Assembly (NCBI RefSeq): GCF_002884445.1 | Contig: NZ_KZ614144.1 | Coordinates: 1,056,202 to 1,091,201, forward strand | DNA from: Paenibacillus castaneae | GTDB taxonomy: Bacteria; Bacillota; Bacilli; Paenibacillales; Paenibacillaceae | Direction: 5' to 3' | DNA: 35,000 bases | In this document: piece after piece, positions 17,429 to 25,794 of the stretch | Numbering within the stretch: the stretch's first letter is position 1 | Layout: each line of letters starts with the position of its first letter | Made by a program: the position numbers and the translations under genes | Notes under the pieces: model-generated | Seen by the model: the letters and a program-made list of their open reading frames with translations, nothing else | Database searches by the model: none | Told to the model about the DNA's origin: nothing

Positions 17429-18978
17429 AATAGAGTGCCTCCTTGGCGGTATTGATGTGGGAGCATACCTGTCGTTTTTTTGAAAACCTGACTGAAATGC
17501 TGCGGTGAACGATAACCGACTCTAGCGCAAACCTCGGTCATCTTGGCGTCCTCTTGAATCAAAATACGCTTGGCCTGAATAATTCGATGCTCCGTTAAAT
17601 AATCGAGAAATGTACGCTCTAATTCACGCTTAAATAATTGATGCAAATAAGAGGCGCTGATTCCTGTTGCTCGAGATACGTCTTCTATATTTATTTCCGT
17701 ATGGTAGTGTGCATGAATATACCGGAGCGCCTTTAGCAGCTTGTTGGAGATCGGTTCATATTCGTTTTTGCCAGAGCATAGCTTCTGAAGAATCTTGATG
17801 AATCTATTCTTGATTTGATCGATATGATAGAGGGCTTCCTCTTGGCTGTTAAGCGGATCTAATTCCGTATGCCCTGCACCTGTAAGACGTTTATTTACTA
17901 GCCCGGATAAAGCATGGATGAGTTCATACAGGGCCGCCAAGTTCCAATGTGGATGGCAGATAGATTGGAATTGCTTGTTGACGGCGCTTGCAATGCCTTC
18001 CGAATCATTCTGATTCATGACGCCTATTAGCTCTTCGAGATGTATGCTTCGAACAGGCAATAGGTTTATGTTGTCCTGATCGGCGATAAGAAGCTCATCT
18101 GTGCACAGCAGCCTGCTCTTTCCGCAGAAGACGGCATGACGAGCTGCAGCTTCCATACTTCGCAAGGCATGGGGAAGCGATGAAGCAGCTTGGTTTTGAA
18201 AGGAGAAAAATATGGAGTAGCTCTGACGGCAGCGCCCTTGGAGATGAGTATGAATGGCAGCAGCAAGCTCTCGGAAAGATTCACGCTGGAGGGCTGCCGA
18301 TTTATCTTTTTGGGTAAATAAAACGATGAATTGGTTTCGGTTAAGCGCAAACTCGCCAAGCAGCTGCCAAGAAGGCTGTTCCGAGCATATATTAATCTCC
18401 TCTGTGGTCCAGTGAATCGGTTGGCTGCTCTCCATCCATCCGCTGATGGCAGGTGCAGCCGAAAAGGGGAAATCCCCATGAATAAGCAGCATGGCGAAGG
18501 GCGGTTTTGCTTGATTCTCCATTTGGATGGTCGCCATTTCTAATCCTGTAACGAATTTCATAAGCTGCTCGGAGCGCCCTGCCCGTCTCTGCTTCTCATC
18601 CGATTCCCATGCTTCTCTAGCTTTATTAAGCTCAAGGAGCAGCTTCATGCGGTCGACCTCATGTTTGATTAAATAACTGGAAACATTGCCCACCGATATG
18701 GCCTGTCTGGCATAATCAAAGTCCTCATAAGCACTCATAACAATAAATTTCACGCCGAATTTGCGCTCGGAAACGTTCCGAATCAATTCGAGGCCATCCA
18801 TTACAGGCATACGGATATCTACGATCATAATTTGTGGACGAAGCTCCTCGCATAGCCGCAAAGCGCTTCTACCGTTTGAGGCTGTTGCTGCAACTTCAAA
18901 TCCATGCTCTTCCCAGGACAGAAGATTTCGTATATGCTCCAAGGCGATTCGTTCGTCATCAACCAATATGACTTTCAT
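17425..18978 (-). CDS. YesN-type response regulator, AraC DNA-binding domain
   Basis: The product is 517 residues. The N-terminal receiver domain (1-120) has the acidic pocket D7/D8, phospho-acceptor D54 in MIVDIRMP, and S82 in KFIVMSAYEDFDYA. A long middle region of about 280 residues has no motif I recognise. The C-terminal AraC/XylS domain (about 415-515) carries two helix-turn-helix units and the typical end VGYRSPQHFSQVFKKTTGM. A GGAGGT precedes the start. It is the first gene of the regulator-kinase operon and diverges from the second sugar ABC operon, whose promoter is its likely target. Confidence 0.94.
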   Translation of the reverse strand: MKVILVDDERIALEHIRNLLSWEEHGFEVAATASNGRSALRLCEELRPQIMIVDIRMPVMDGLELIRNVSERKFGVKFIVMSAYEDFDYARQAISVGNVSSYLIKHEVDRMKLLLELNKAREAWESDEKQRRAGRSEQLMKFVTGLEMATIQMENQAKPPFAMLLIHGDFPFSAAPAISGWMESSQPIHWTTEEINICSEQPSWQLLGEFALNRNQFIVLFTQKDKSAALQRESFRELAAAIHTHLQGRCRQSYSIFFSFQNQAASSLPHALRSMEAAARHAVFCGKSRLLCTDELLIADQDNINLLPVRSIHLEELIGVMNQNDSEGIASAVNKQFQSICHPHWNLAALYELIHALSGLVNKRLTGAGHTELDPLNSQEEALYHIDQIKNRFIKILQKLCSGKNEYEPISNKLLKALRYIHAHYHTEINIEDVSRATGISASYLHQLFKRELERTFLDYLTEHRIIQAKRILIQEDAKMTEVCARVGYRSPQHFSQVFKKTTGMLPHQYRQGGTLL

Positions 18979-19088
18979 AGCCCCTACCTCCGGAAGAAGT
19001 TTATGTTTGATTAATTATAACGTACATGCATGTGTACCCTCGAAGCAAGTGCTAGTGTAGAATAACGACCAAAAGTGTAGGATTATTA

Positions 19089-19102
19089 TGTTTACGCTTA
19101 CA
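19089..19102 (-). promoter_or_regulatory. cre-like site 1 (CcpA)
   Basis: Read on the minus strand this is TGTAAGCGTAAACA. It matches the CcpA consensus TGWAAGCGYTWNCA except for A in place of T at position 10. Confidence 0.45.
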
Positions 19103-19119
19103 TTTGCGGACGTGTATAT

Positions 19120-19133
19120 TGAAAGCGTAATCA
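19120..19133 (+). promoter_or_regulatory. cre-like site 2 (CcpA)
   Basis: TGAAAGCGTAATCA matches the CcpA consensus with one mismatch, at the same position as site 1. It lies 32 bp before the binding-protein start codon, where CcpA binding would block transcription. Confidence 0.5.
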
Positions 19134-19164
19134 TTATTCGATCGACAAAGGAGAGAATAAATTC

Positions 19165-20520
19165 ATGCTTATATCACAAGGGGCCAAGAGGCTCAGCCTG
19201 CTGATTACTATTATGATGCTTTTAGGCTTGCTCGCAGCATGCGGAGGAGGCAACTCAAGCAATAAAACGGTTGACACTGGAAAGAACAATAAAGGGGCTG
19301 TAGATGATACGAAAGCCGATCAAACGATCAAAGGAAACGAGGATTATAAGGGGGAATTTGTTTTATGGACATGGGAGCCGGAGCATGATACCGCACTAGC
19401 TGCATTTAACGCCAAGTATCCGAATATTAAGCTTAAGCGCGTTAATGTTGCGGCAGAGGATATTTCCAAAAAACTGCAAACGACCATCGCGTCGGGAGGC
19501 GAGCTTCCGGATGTCGTAAGAATCGAGAGCGGGCAGAAAGCGAAAATATTTGATATGGATATTCTCGAAAATCTTGAAGATGGACCCTACCATGCAGACA
19601 AATCGATTCTGTTCGATTATGACTCAGCAAGCTTCTCCAAAGACGGTCATATGATCTCTATTCCAGATGATATGAGCGTTGCCGGAATTGCTTATATTAA
19701 ACCACTTGCTAAACAATATTTCGGAACCGATAATCCTGAGGAAATGGAAGCTATGTTTACGGACTGGGATGTATTTATCGAGAAAGGGAAAGAGGTTCTG
19801 CAGCAAAGCGGCGGTAAAGTGAGAATGTTCCCAAGCCTTGGGGACGTGAATCAAACGCTGAAGGGCCAACGGACTGAGCCGTATTTTGACGGAGAAAAGC
19901 TGAATGTGCCGATGCTTACTAAAACGGTAACTACGCTAGTCAAATTCCGTGATTCAGGAATTATAGATAAGCTTGATCAATGGACGCCTGCTTGGAACGC
20001 CGCATTCGGAGGAGATAAATACATATTTGCGATTTGTCCGGTATGGATGCCGCAATATGTAATCGGGCCAAACGACAAGAAGGATGACCGCTGGGCACTA
20101 ATGGTGCCTCCTAATGGCGGCTTTATTAGAGGGGGCTCCTCTCATGGTATACCGAAAGGCGCCAAAAACGGTGAGCTCGCATGGAAATGGATCGAATTTG
20201 TTTCAATGTCGCAGGAAGGCGCAGAAGCGCAGAAAACCGATGGCGTGTTCACGCACTTCAAAAAAGCTTACGAGGACGCTTCCTTCACGAAATGGACATG
20301 GCGGAACTTCGGAACTCAAGATATCGGTCATAAATTTTTCGTCAATATTTCAGAGTCAACAACGGATATGCCGGAAAATATTAATGATTTAGTTCTGGAC
20401 GACGCTATGAATATAGTCATTCAAACGTTAGCCAAAGACAATTCATTCGGCGTAGATCAGGCGTTGGATAAGATTCAAAAAGAATTGAAAGCGAAAGCTC
20501 CGAGCATTGTTTGGGAGTAA
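19165..20520 (+). CDS. Sugar ABC transporter substrate-binding lipoprotein (second system)
   Basis: The product is 451 residues. The signal peptide ends in the lipobox LAAC with Cys26, followed by a Gly/Ser/Asn-rich spacer. The mature protein is a family 1 solute-binding protein: GEFVLWTWEPEHDTALAAFN at its start, then SGGELPDVVRIESGQ and HGIPKGAKNGELAWKWIEF. AAGGAG (19148-19153) lies 11 nt before the ATG. It is the first gene of a three-gene transporter operon facing the YesN/YesM-type regulators, so expression is probably induced through them and repressed by preferred sugars through the cre-like sites. The substrate is unknown; similar systems carry plant-cell-wall oligosaccharides. Confidence 0.92.
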   Translation: MLISQGAKRLSLLITIMMLLGLLAACGGGNSSNKTVDTGKNNKGAVDDTKADQTIKGNEDYKGEFVLWTWEPEHDTALAAFNAKYPNIKLKRVNVAAEDISKKLQTTIASGGELPDVVRIESGQKAKIFDMDILENLEDGPYHADKSILFDYDSASFSKDGHMISIPDDMSVAGIAYIKPLAKQYFGTDNPEEMEAMFTDWDVFIEKGKEVLQQSGGKVRMFPSLGDVNQTLKGQRTEPYFDGEKLNVPMLTKTVTTLVKFRDSGIIDKLDQWTPAWNAAFGGDKYIFAICPVWMPQYVIGPNDKKDDRWALMVPPNGGFIRGGSSHGIPKGAKNGELAWKWIEFVSMSQEGAEAQKTDGVFTHFKKAYEDASFTKWTWRNFGTQDIGHKFFVNISESTTDMPENINDLVLDDAMNIVIQTLAKDNSFGVDQALDKIQKELKAKAPSIVWE

Positions 20521-20549
20521 TTTGTAATTCACGAGTTGCAGCATGAGAG

Positions 20550-20576
20550 AAAGCGGCCTTTCCCTTGGCCGCTTTT
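20550..20576 (+). terminator. Intercistronic hairpin after the binding-protein gene
   Basis: AAAGCGGCC (20550-20558) pairs with GGCCGCTTT (20567-20575), followed by a short broken T run. It probably acts as a partial terminator or 3' stabiliser, giving more binding protein than permease, since the permeases follow without a clear promoter. Confidence 0.65.
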
Positions 20577-20613
20577 CCTTTCACAGCATGTTTAATAGTT
20601 GGGAGTGTGAACG

Positions 20614-21528
20614 ATGGATGCCGTAAAAAGAAGATGGGTGCCTTACTTTTTCCTTTCGCCGTACATGCTGTTTTATTTGGCATTCGGCCTGATCCCAATG
20701 ATCTTTTCATTATACGTCAGCTTGACGAGCTGGAACGGGATCAGCGAAAAAACATTCGTCGGATTTGACAACTATAAATTTCTATTCAATCCCGATTCTT
20801 ATTTCTTTAAATCAGTCGGCAATACGCTGCTGTTTGTATCATTTACGCTGCCGCTTCAAATTATTTTTGGATTAATAATCGCCTCGCTGCTTTACAGCCG
20901 CTGGGTTAAGTGGAAGGGCTTTTTTCAATTAGTCAATTTTCTTCCCTATATTGTAACACCGGTCGCTGTAGGATTGATGTTCAACTTGCTGTTTGACTGG
21001 CAGTCGGGATTTGTTAATAAAATTTTACTTCATTTGGGATTGATCGACGAGGGGATCTATTGGCTGGGTGATCCTCTGTATGCAAGAATGGTTATTATTG
21101 TAATGCTGTTTTGGAAGGGCTTTGGATATACGATGATTTTTTATTTGGCTGGTCTTGCCAATATACCAAAGGATTTGAATGAAGCTGCACAGGTGGATGG
21201 AGCATCGGGTATGCGTACGTTTATCTCGATTACGCTTCCGCTTCTGAAGCCAGTTACTATTTTCATTGTAATCACCGGCATTATCGGAGGGTTTCAACTG
21301 CTGGAGGAACCGATGCTGCTGCTCGGAGGGGCTGGCATGGGTTCGAGTGCGGCTGTTATCGGTGGACCGGATAGATGCTGTTTAACGACGGTTTGGAATA
21401 TGTATGATACTGCGTACGGAAGCATGACTCGTTATGGCCTTGGTGCAGCTATTGCTTATGGATTATGTCTAATCATTGCGTGCTTCTCCTTTATTGGCGC
21501 AAGATTTTATAGGGGGGAACCGGAATGA
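20614..21528 (+). CDS. Sugar ABC transporter permease, MalF type (second system)
   Basis: The product is 304 residues with six predicted membrane helices. The first is at about 8-30 (YFFLSPYMLFYLAFGLIPMI). The EAA loop reads NEAAQVDGASGMRTFISITL, in the C-terminal half. GGGAG at 20601-20605 precedes the ATG. The stop overlaps the next permease start by 4 bp (ATGA), so the two are translated as a pair. Confidence 0.93.
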   Translation: MDAVKRRWVPYFFLSPYMLFYLAFGLIPMIFSLYVSLTSWNGISEKTFVGFDNYKFLFNPDSYFFKSVGNTLLFVSFTLPLQIIFGLIIASLLYSRWVKWKGFFQLVNFLPYIVTPVAVGLMFNLLFDWQSGFVNKILLHLGLIDEGIYWLGDPLYARMVIIVMLFWKGFGYTMIFYLAGLANIPKDLNEAAQVDGASGMRTFISITLPLLKPVTIFIVITGIIGGFQLLEEPMLLLGGAGMGSSAAVIGGPDRCCLTTVWNMYDTAYGSMTRYGLGAAIAYGLCLIIACFSFIGARFYRGEPE

Positions 21529-22343
21529 GCCCCTCCTTGCGCACGGTCTTTTCAACTACCGCGATTGCTATTCTTTCTGTATTCGCGCTGCTGCCTTTCT
21601 ATATTATGCTGATTATGGGAACGTATCAGAACGAAGACCTTTTTACAAAAATAGTTTTAGTGCCAGGTACGTACTTGCTCGAAAATTTCAAAACGGTGGC
21701 GGCAAGCCGTTTCGATCTAGTTTATTTGAACAGCTTGATCGTATCGCTGGCAAGTACGGTGCTATCGGTATTCGTCAGCGCATTCGCAGGCTTTGCTTTC
21801 GCTAAGCATCATTTTAAATACAAGAACAAAATATTCGCAGCAGTGCTGCTTACGATGATGATACCTGGACAGCTTGGTCTGGTTGCCTATGTCATAGAGA
21901 TGCGCTATCTCACCTTGTCAGGTACATTGCTTCCGCTCATCATGCCTTGGGTTGCTAATGCATTCGGCGTGTACTGGATGACGCAGTTTATCAAAAGCGC
22001 TGTTCCTATGGAAGTGCTGGAGAGTGCGCGAATGGACGGCTGTTCAGATGTAGGCGTATTTTTCCGCATTGTGGTGGCTTTCATTTATCCTGCCATTACG
22101 ACGCTCTCACTTCTTGTCTTCTTATGGTCATGGAATAATTACTTGCTTCCGCTCATTATTATTAACAAACCGGAGCTTTATACGATACCGCTTGGAATTA
22201 CCGCGCTGGGAGACGCGTATCGTACGGACTTGGCTGCTCAAATATTAGGCTTAACACTAGGTACAATTCCAGTGCTTCTTTTGTTCGCAATTGGTTCCAA
22301 AAGCTTCATTCGGGGTTTAACAGCAGGCTCGGTTAAGGGGTAG
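21525..22343 (+). CDS. Sugar ABC transporter permease, MalG type (second system)
   Basis: The product is 272 residues with six predicted membrane helices. The coupling loop is LESARMDGCSDVGVFFRIVV, and the C-terminus ends SFIRGLTAGSVKG, normal for MalG-type subunits. Its start overlaps the upstream permease stop. It is the last gene of the operon. As in the first sugar system, no ATPase gene is present. Confidence 0.93.
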   Translation: MSPSLRTVFSTTAIAILSVFALLPFYIMLIMGTYQNEDLFTKIVLVPGTYLLENFKTVAASRFDLVYLNSLIVSLASTVLSVFVSAFAGFAFAKHHFKYKNKIFAAVLLTMMIPGQLGLVAYVIEMRYLTLSGTLLPLIMPWVANAFGVYWMTQFIKSAVPMEVLESARMDGCSDVGVFFRIVVAFIYPAITTLSLLVFLWSWNNYLLPLIIINKPELYTIPLGITALGDAYRTDLAAQILGLTLGTIPVLLLFAIGSKSFIRGLTAGSVKG

Positions 22344-22394
22344 GATGATCTGACTAGCGTTAATAGAAAGAACTGCTGGTTAAGACGGCAGCAT

Positions 22395-22445
22395 AAAACA
22401 GGCATCTTCTGCGCGATTAACTCGTGCGAAAGATGCCTGTTTTTT
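22395..22445. terminator. Bidirectional terminator between permease and deacetylase genes
   Basis: A long stem (22395-22415 with about 22421-22440, one mismatch and two G-U pairs) has A residues on its left and T residues on its right. It can therefore end both the plus-strand sugar operon and the minus-strand deacetylase gene, whose stop is 7 bp away. Confidence 0.9.
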
Positions 22446-22451
22446 CGTGTT

Positions 22452-23564
22452 TCACGCTCTCAATTGGCGTCTTCTCGCAGCAATCAATCTGATCGCTGTC
22501 CATAGCCATACAGCACCGATCACCACAAGCACAACGAATGAGCTTAGTGTGTAATGGCGGGCTTTGGCAGTGTCATCAAAATGAATGCCGCCAAGCAGTT
22601 TTTTGCCGTGCTTCATGAGGGATAGCTGCAGTACCGGATCATTAGTCATGCCGCCCGCGTTTACGCGGAAGCCATTATATTGTCCAGGCTTGTTAATACC
22701 GGCCTTCACGGTCAGCGTTATATCTATGCCCAGGTCCTTGCACACTTTAAGCAGCGACTTTGAGAAGCCGCCGAAAGGAAAGGCGAGCACATTATTCTGT
22801 ATACCGAGCTTCTCGTGCAGCAGATCATTAGCTTCACTTAAGTCCTTCGTCACGCGCTGCACATATTCTTGCTCTGTTTCCTGTCGTTTCTGATCTTTCA
22901 AATAAATTTTATCAGCGAGCATGGCTACTTGCTTTTCATTAGATTCATCAGCCGGGAGATAGGTATGTGAATCGTAGGTATGGCTGAAAAACTCAATTCC
23001 ATTTTTTTGCATCAGCTGGACTTGTTCCCATGATACTTTCTTCATCCCATAGTGCTTCGGATTGTCGATCGAATTGACAATAAGGAAGCTGGATGCAGGT
23101 GCTTGGTACTTCTGTAGAATGGGATATGCATATTTGTACAGCGATTCATAGCCATCGTCGAATGTAAGAAGAACAGCGTTCACTGGGACAGGAGCGGAAT
23201 GCAATATAAAATCCCTGTATTGGCTCATCGTAATCCAGTGAAAGTTATTATCTCTCATTAGTTCTAATTGTTTCTCGAAATTAGCGACGGACAGCGTGCT
23301 TACTTCAATCGGATCTGGATCAAGATCGTGATACATCAATACGATGACACGATTCTCATAATAGATCCCGTTTGGATCATTGGATTCAGGCTGCAATCCC
23401 TCGTAAGGGAAGACGACAGTGTTTGTGCTGTTTGTCTCGCTGCTAAACATTCGATTTAAAACAGGAATTTTTGAATGATACCTTTGCACGACAAAGTAGC
23501 TGAGAACGATAGTGCCGACCAATAACAGTAGCGATAATACGATAAATCTTCTTTTTAATGTCAT
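22452..23564 (-). CDS. Membrane-anchored polysaccharide deacetylase
   Basis: The product is 370 residues. An N-terminal membrane helix (about 7-25) precedes an extracellular NodB-type deacetylase domain: VLMYHDLDP near 75-83, TFDDGY at 134-139 (catalytic Asp and metal Asp), SHTYDSH with H195 and H200 as metal ligands, and AFPFGG in the later part. A second hydrophobic segment near the C-terminus (SSFVVLVVIGAVWLWTAIRL) is followed by an Arg-rich tail, so both ends are likely in the membrane or cytoplasm. It removes acetyl groups from a cell-surface polymer, as PgaB/IcaB-like enzymes do; the substrate is not known. I chose the ATG at 23564, with GGAGAGG about 10 nt upstream; a longer frame to 23615 has no ribosome site. 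Confidence 0.9.
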   Translation of the reverse strand: MTLKRRFIVLSLLLLVGTIVLSYFVVQRYHSKIPVLNRMFSSETNSTNTVVFPYEGLQPESNDPNGIYYENRVIVLMYHDLDPDPIEVSTLSVANFEKQLELMRDNNFHWITMSQYRDFILHSAPVPVNAVLLTFDDGYESLYKYAYPILQKYQAPASSFLIVNSIDNPKHYGMKKVSWEQVQLMQKNGIEFFSHTYDSHTYLPADESNEKQVAMLADKIYLKDQKRQETEQEYVQRVTKDLSEANDLLHEKLGIQNNVLAFPFGGFSKSLLKVCKDLGIDITLTVKAGINKPGQYNGFRVNAGGMTNDPVLQLSLMKHGKKLLGGIHFDDTAKARHYTLSSFVVLVVIGAVWLWTAIRLIAARRRQLRA

Positions 23565-23631
23565 ATTGCGTGCCTCTCCATACCAATAAGTAATAGTAAA
23601 ATGCAGAATCCTCAAAATTATATATTAGGTG

Positions 23632-23640
23632 ATTATAACA
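23632..23640 (-). promoter_or_regulatory. Extended -10 promoter of the deacetylase gene
   Basis: On the minus strand TGTTATAAT is a TG-extended perfect -10 box, about 68 bp before the start codon. No good -35 box is visible. Confidence 0.6.
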
Positions 23641-23703
23641 TAGGTTAATTTGAATTGGACGAAAAGATTATGTCATTCATTCGTCGAAGTATGGAATGAC
23701 GAA

Positions 23704-23729
23704 GGAGGCTCTCAAGCTTGAGAGCCTCC
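23704..23729 (-). terminator. Hairpin at the end of the pst operon
   Basis: A perfect 26-bp palindrome (GGAGGCTCTCAAG and its mirror) lies 29 bp after the pstA stop. The minus-strand tail is only moderately T-rich, so termination may be incomplete; the stem would also protect the mRNA 3' end. Confidence 0.7.
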
Positions 23730-23757
23730 CTCGGTTTAGAATCGTAAAGTGATTCTA

Positions 23758-24663
23758 TTATCGCTTGGTACGGCGGGAATTTAGCCATAGTGGGATACGG
23801 AACACTAAATTAATGATCAGCACGACGAATACGAGAACGGCAGCTGCTTTCTGGGCAATCTCCTGCGCATCGCCAACAATAGCCTCGGATTGAACGTACC
23901 AGAGGTGAACGGCAAGCGTTGCACCAGGCGAGAAGAGGCTGAAATCCCACATTTCGCCTGAGGTTGTCACGCCTGCGGTTAGGATGATGACTGCACTTTC
24001 CCCGAACGCACGACCAGCCACAAGGCAGATGCCTGTTATGATGCCGTTAAGTGCAGCAGGAATAAGCGCGCGTGTAATCGTCTGCAGGTGAGTGCCGCCA
24101 AGTGCGAAGGAGGCACTCTTAAGCTCCTTAGGAACCGCACGGATTGACTCTTCGGTTACACGAGTAAGGACTGGAAGATTGAGGAAGGCAAGACTGACCG
24201 CTCCTCCAAGAATGGTTAAGCCAATTTCAAAATATTCGACAAACAAAGCGATTCCGAATAATCCGAAGATGATGGACGGCACGGAAGCGAGTCCTTCTAC
24301 ACAAATGCGAACGAAGCCGATCAGCTTATTGTCAGGGGCGAATTCAGCCAAATAAATGCCTGCTGCCATTCCGAGCGGGATCGAAATAATCAAGGAAATA
24401 AACAAAATATAAAAGGAATTGAGCAGGGTGGGACCGATGCCGCCGCCTTCTTCAATTTCACTTGGCAAGCCGAATAGGAAATCCCAAGTCAGCTTAGGCA
24501 GCCCATCCTGCAAAATGAGATAAAGCAGACCGAATATAAATACAATGATAAGGATGCCAAGCGACCAAACAACGCCGGTGAACAGCCGGTCTTTTAGTCG
24601 ATTAAGGCCGTGCTTGCTGCTAAATGGATTGTCCATGGAGGCAGTAGGGAGAGCTTGCTTCAT
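23758..24663 (-). CDS. pstA: Phosphate ABC transporter permease PstA
   Basis: The product is 301 residues with about six membrane helices. GPTLLNSFYILFISLIISIP and AGIYLAEFAP are typical of PstA, and the coupling loop lies around KELKSASFALGGTHLQTITR. With PstC it forms the membrane channel of the high-affinity phosphate transporter. I chose the ATG at 24663, which overlaps the pstC stop (ATGA) and follows AAAGGGTG; the frame could extend to 24762 but only inside pstC. The ATPase gene pstB, which normally follows pstA, is absent; a hairpin and an unrelated gene come next. Confidence 0.93.
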   Translation of the reverse strand: MKQALPTASMDNPFSSKHGLNRLKDRLFTGVVWSLGILIIVFIFGLLYLILQDGLPKLTWDFLFGLPSEIEEGGGIGPTLLNSFYILFISLIISIPLGMAAGIYLAEFAPDNKLIGFVRICVEGLASVPSIIFGLFGIALFVEYFEIGLTILGGAVSLAFLNLPVLTRVTEESIRAVPKELKSASFALGGTHLQTITRALIPAALNGIITGICLVAGRAFGESAVIILTAGVTTSGEMWDFSLFSPGATLAVHLWYVQSEAIVGDAQEIAQKAAAVLVFVVLIINLVFRIPLWLNSRRTKR

Positions 24664-25622
24664 GCTTGTGCACCCTTTCTTTGAAGCCATCGAATGGCAA
24701 CGATCATAACTAGAGAAATAACGAGCAGCAGGAAGCCCATCATATAAAGAGCGTAGTTCCAAGTGGAGTCAAAAGGAACGTTGGAAATTTGCATGACGAT
24801 GTTGCTCGTAAGCACGGAGGTTGGTTTGAGCAGGCTGTCTGCCAGTTGCGGCGTATTGCCGATTACCATAACGACGGCCATCGTCTCCCCGACCGCACGA
24901 GCCATACCAAGTATTACTGCATACATAATACCGCTTTTGGCAGATGGAAGCTGTACTCTCCACACCGTTTGAAATCTTGTCGCGCCCAGCGCGTATGAAG
25001 CATCGCTGAATTTGGCTGGAACAGCACTGATAGCATCATCACTTATACGGCTTACAGTAGGCAGTACCATAATGGTCAGAACTAGCGCTGCTGCGAGCAG
25101 CCCATCGCCCATTCCGCTGCCGGTAACATTTCGAATGATAGGAATAAGCACGGTTAAACCGAGGTAGCCGTAGACGACGGAAGGGATACCGACGAGCAGA
25201 TCCAGAACCGGACGTAGCATGTTTTTGAGCCATGACGGTACGAAGACGGAAAGAAATACAGCAATGATTAAGGATACAGGCACGCAGATTAATAGCGTTA
25301 ACGCCGTAAGAGCAAAGGTGCCGAAGATGAAAGTGAGCGCACCGTATTGTTCATTCTCGGGATTCCACTCCGTGGAAAAGAAAAATTCTGTCATTGAAAT
25401 GTTATTGAATGTCAGAACACCGGTGCGGAACATTAAGAGCAGAATCAGCAAGAGGATAAGGCAAACAAAACCGGCAGCGGCGATGCAGACGTAACGGAAA
25501 AGACGATTTGTGAAAAATAAGCGAGATCTCCGGTCAAACGGCTTGCTGCTGCCTGACAGAATAGCTGTGCCTAGCTCAGCAGAGCGTCGCGGCTGCGGAC
25601 CAACCTGAGTGGATTCCAACAT
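24660..25622 (-). CDS. pstC: Phosphate ABC transporter permease PstC
   Basis: The product is 320 residues. About 40 hydrophilic N-terminal residues precede a first helix (about 46-67), followed by five more. YGALTFIFGTFALTALTLLI, VGIPSVVYGYLGL and GMARAVGETMAVVMVIGN are characteristic of PstC. GAGGAG (25633-25638) precedes the ATG by about 10 nt. The gene lies 172 bp after pstS, separated by an intercistronic hairpin, and overlaps pstA by 4 bp. Confidence 0.94.
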   Translation of the reverse strand: MLESTQVGPQPRRSAELGTAILSGSSKPFDRRSRLFFTNRLFRYVCIAAAGFVCLILLLILLLMFRTGVLTFNNISMTEFFFSTEWNPENEQYGALTFIFGTFALTALTLLICVPVSLIIAVFLSVFVPSWLKNMLRPVLDLLVGIPSVVYGYLGLTVLIPIIRNVTGSGMGDGLLAAALVLTIMVLPTVSRISDDAISAVPAKFSDASYALGATRFQTVWRVQLPSAKSGIMYAVILGMARAVGETMAVVMVIGNTPQLADSLLKPTSVLTSNIVMQISNVPFDSTWNYALYMMGFLLLVISLVMIVAIRWLQRKGAQA

Positions 25623-25743
25623 ATATAATAGGCTCCTCTTAGTGGAATCGGCTGTCGTTGGCCCTATGGCAGCGAAGCTCGATCCGTTTTGAAATATGAA
25701 CAGGATAAGATTAAGGATATCCCTGCGATTAGAAGTAAAGAAC

Positions 25744-25778
25744 GGCCGGCTTAAGCGCTCCTTTGCGCAAGCCGACCG
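25744..25778 (-). terminator. Intercistronic hairpin between pstS and pstC
   Basis: GC-rich arms at 25765-25778 and 25744-25758 pair with a small bulge. The minus-strand tail has only a weak T run. A stem here commonly limits read-through, so PstS is made in excess over the permeases. Confidence 0.65.
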
Positions 25779-25794
25779 CTCCTTGGAATCGAAA

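Larger units (their letters stand above)
18979..19164. promoter_or_regulatory. Divergent regulatory region between regulator and sugar ABC operon
   Basis: This 186-bp spacer holds a palindromic ACATGCATGT at 19024-19033 and an 8-bp inverted repeat, TTACGCTT (19092-19099) with AAGCGTAA (19123-19130). The arms lie within two cre-like sequences annotated separately. I could not assign a clear -35/-10 pair, which fits an activator-dependent promoter read by the AraC-type regulator. Confidence 0.55.

Noticed and set aside
18066..18479. 137-codon minus-strand frame
   Set aside because: It lies entirely inside the YesN-type regulator gene in another frame and has no family signal.
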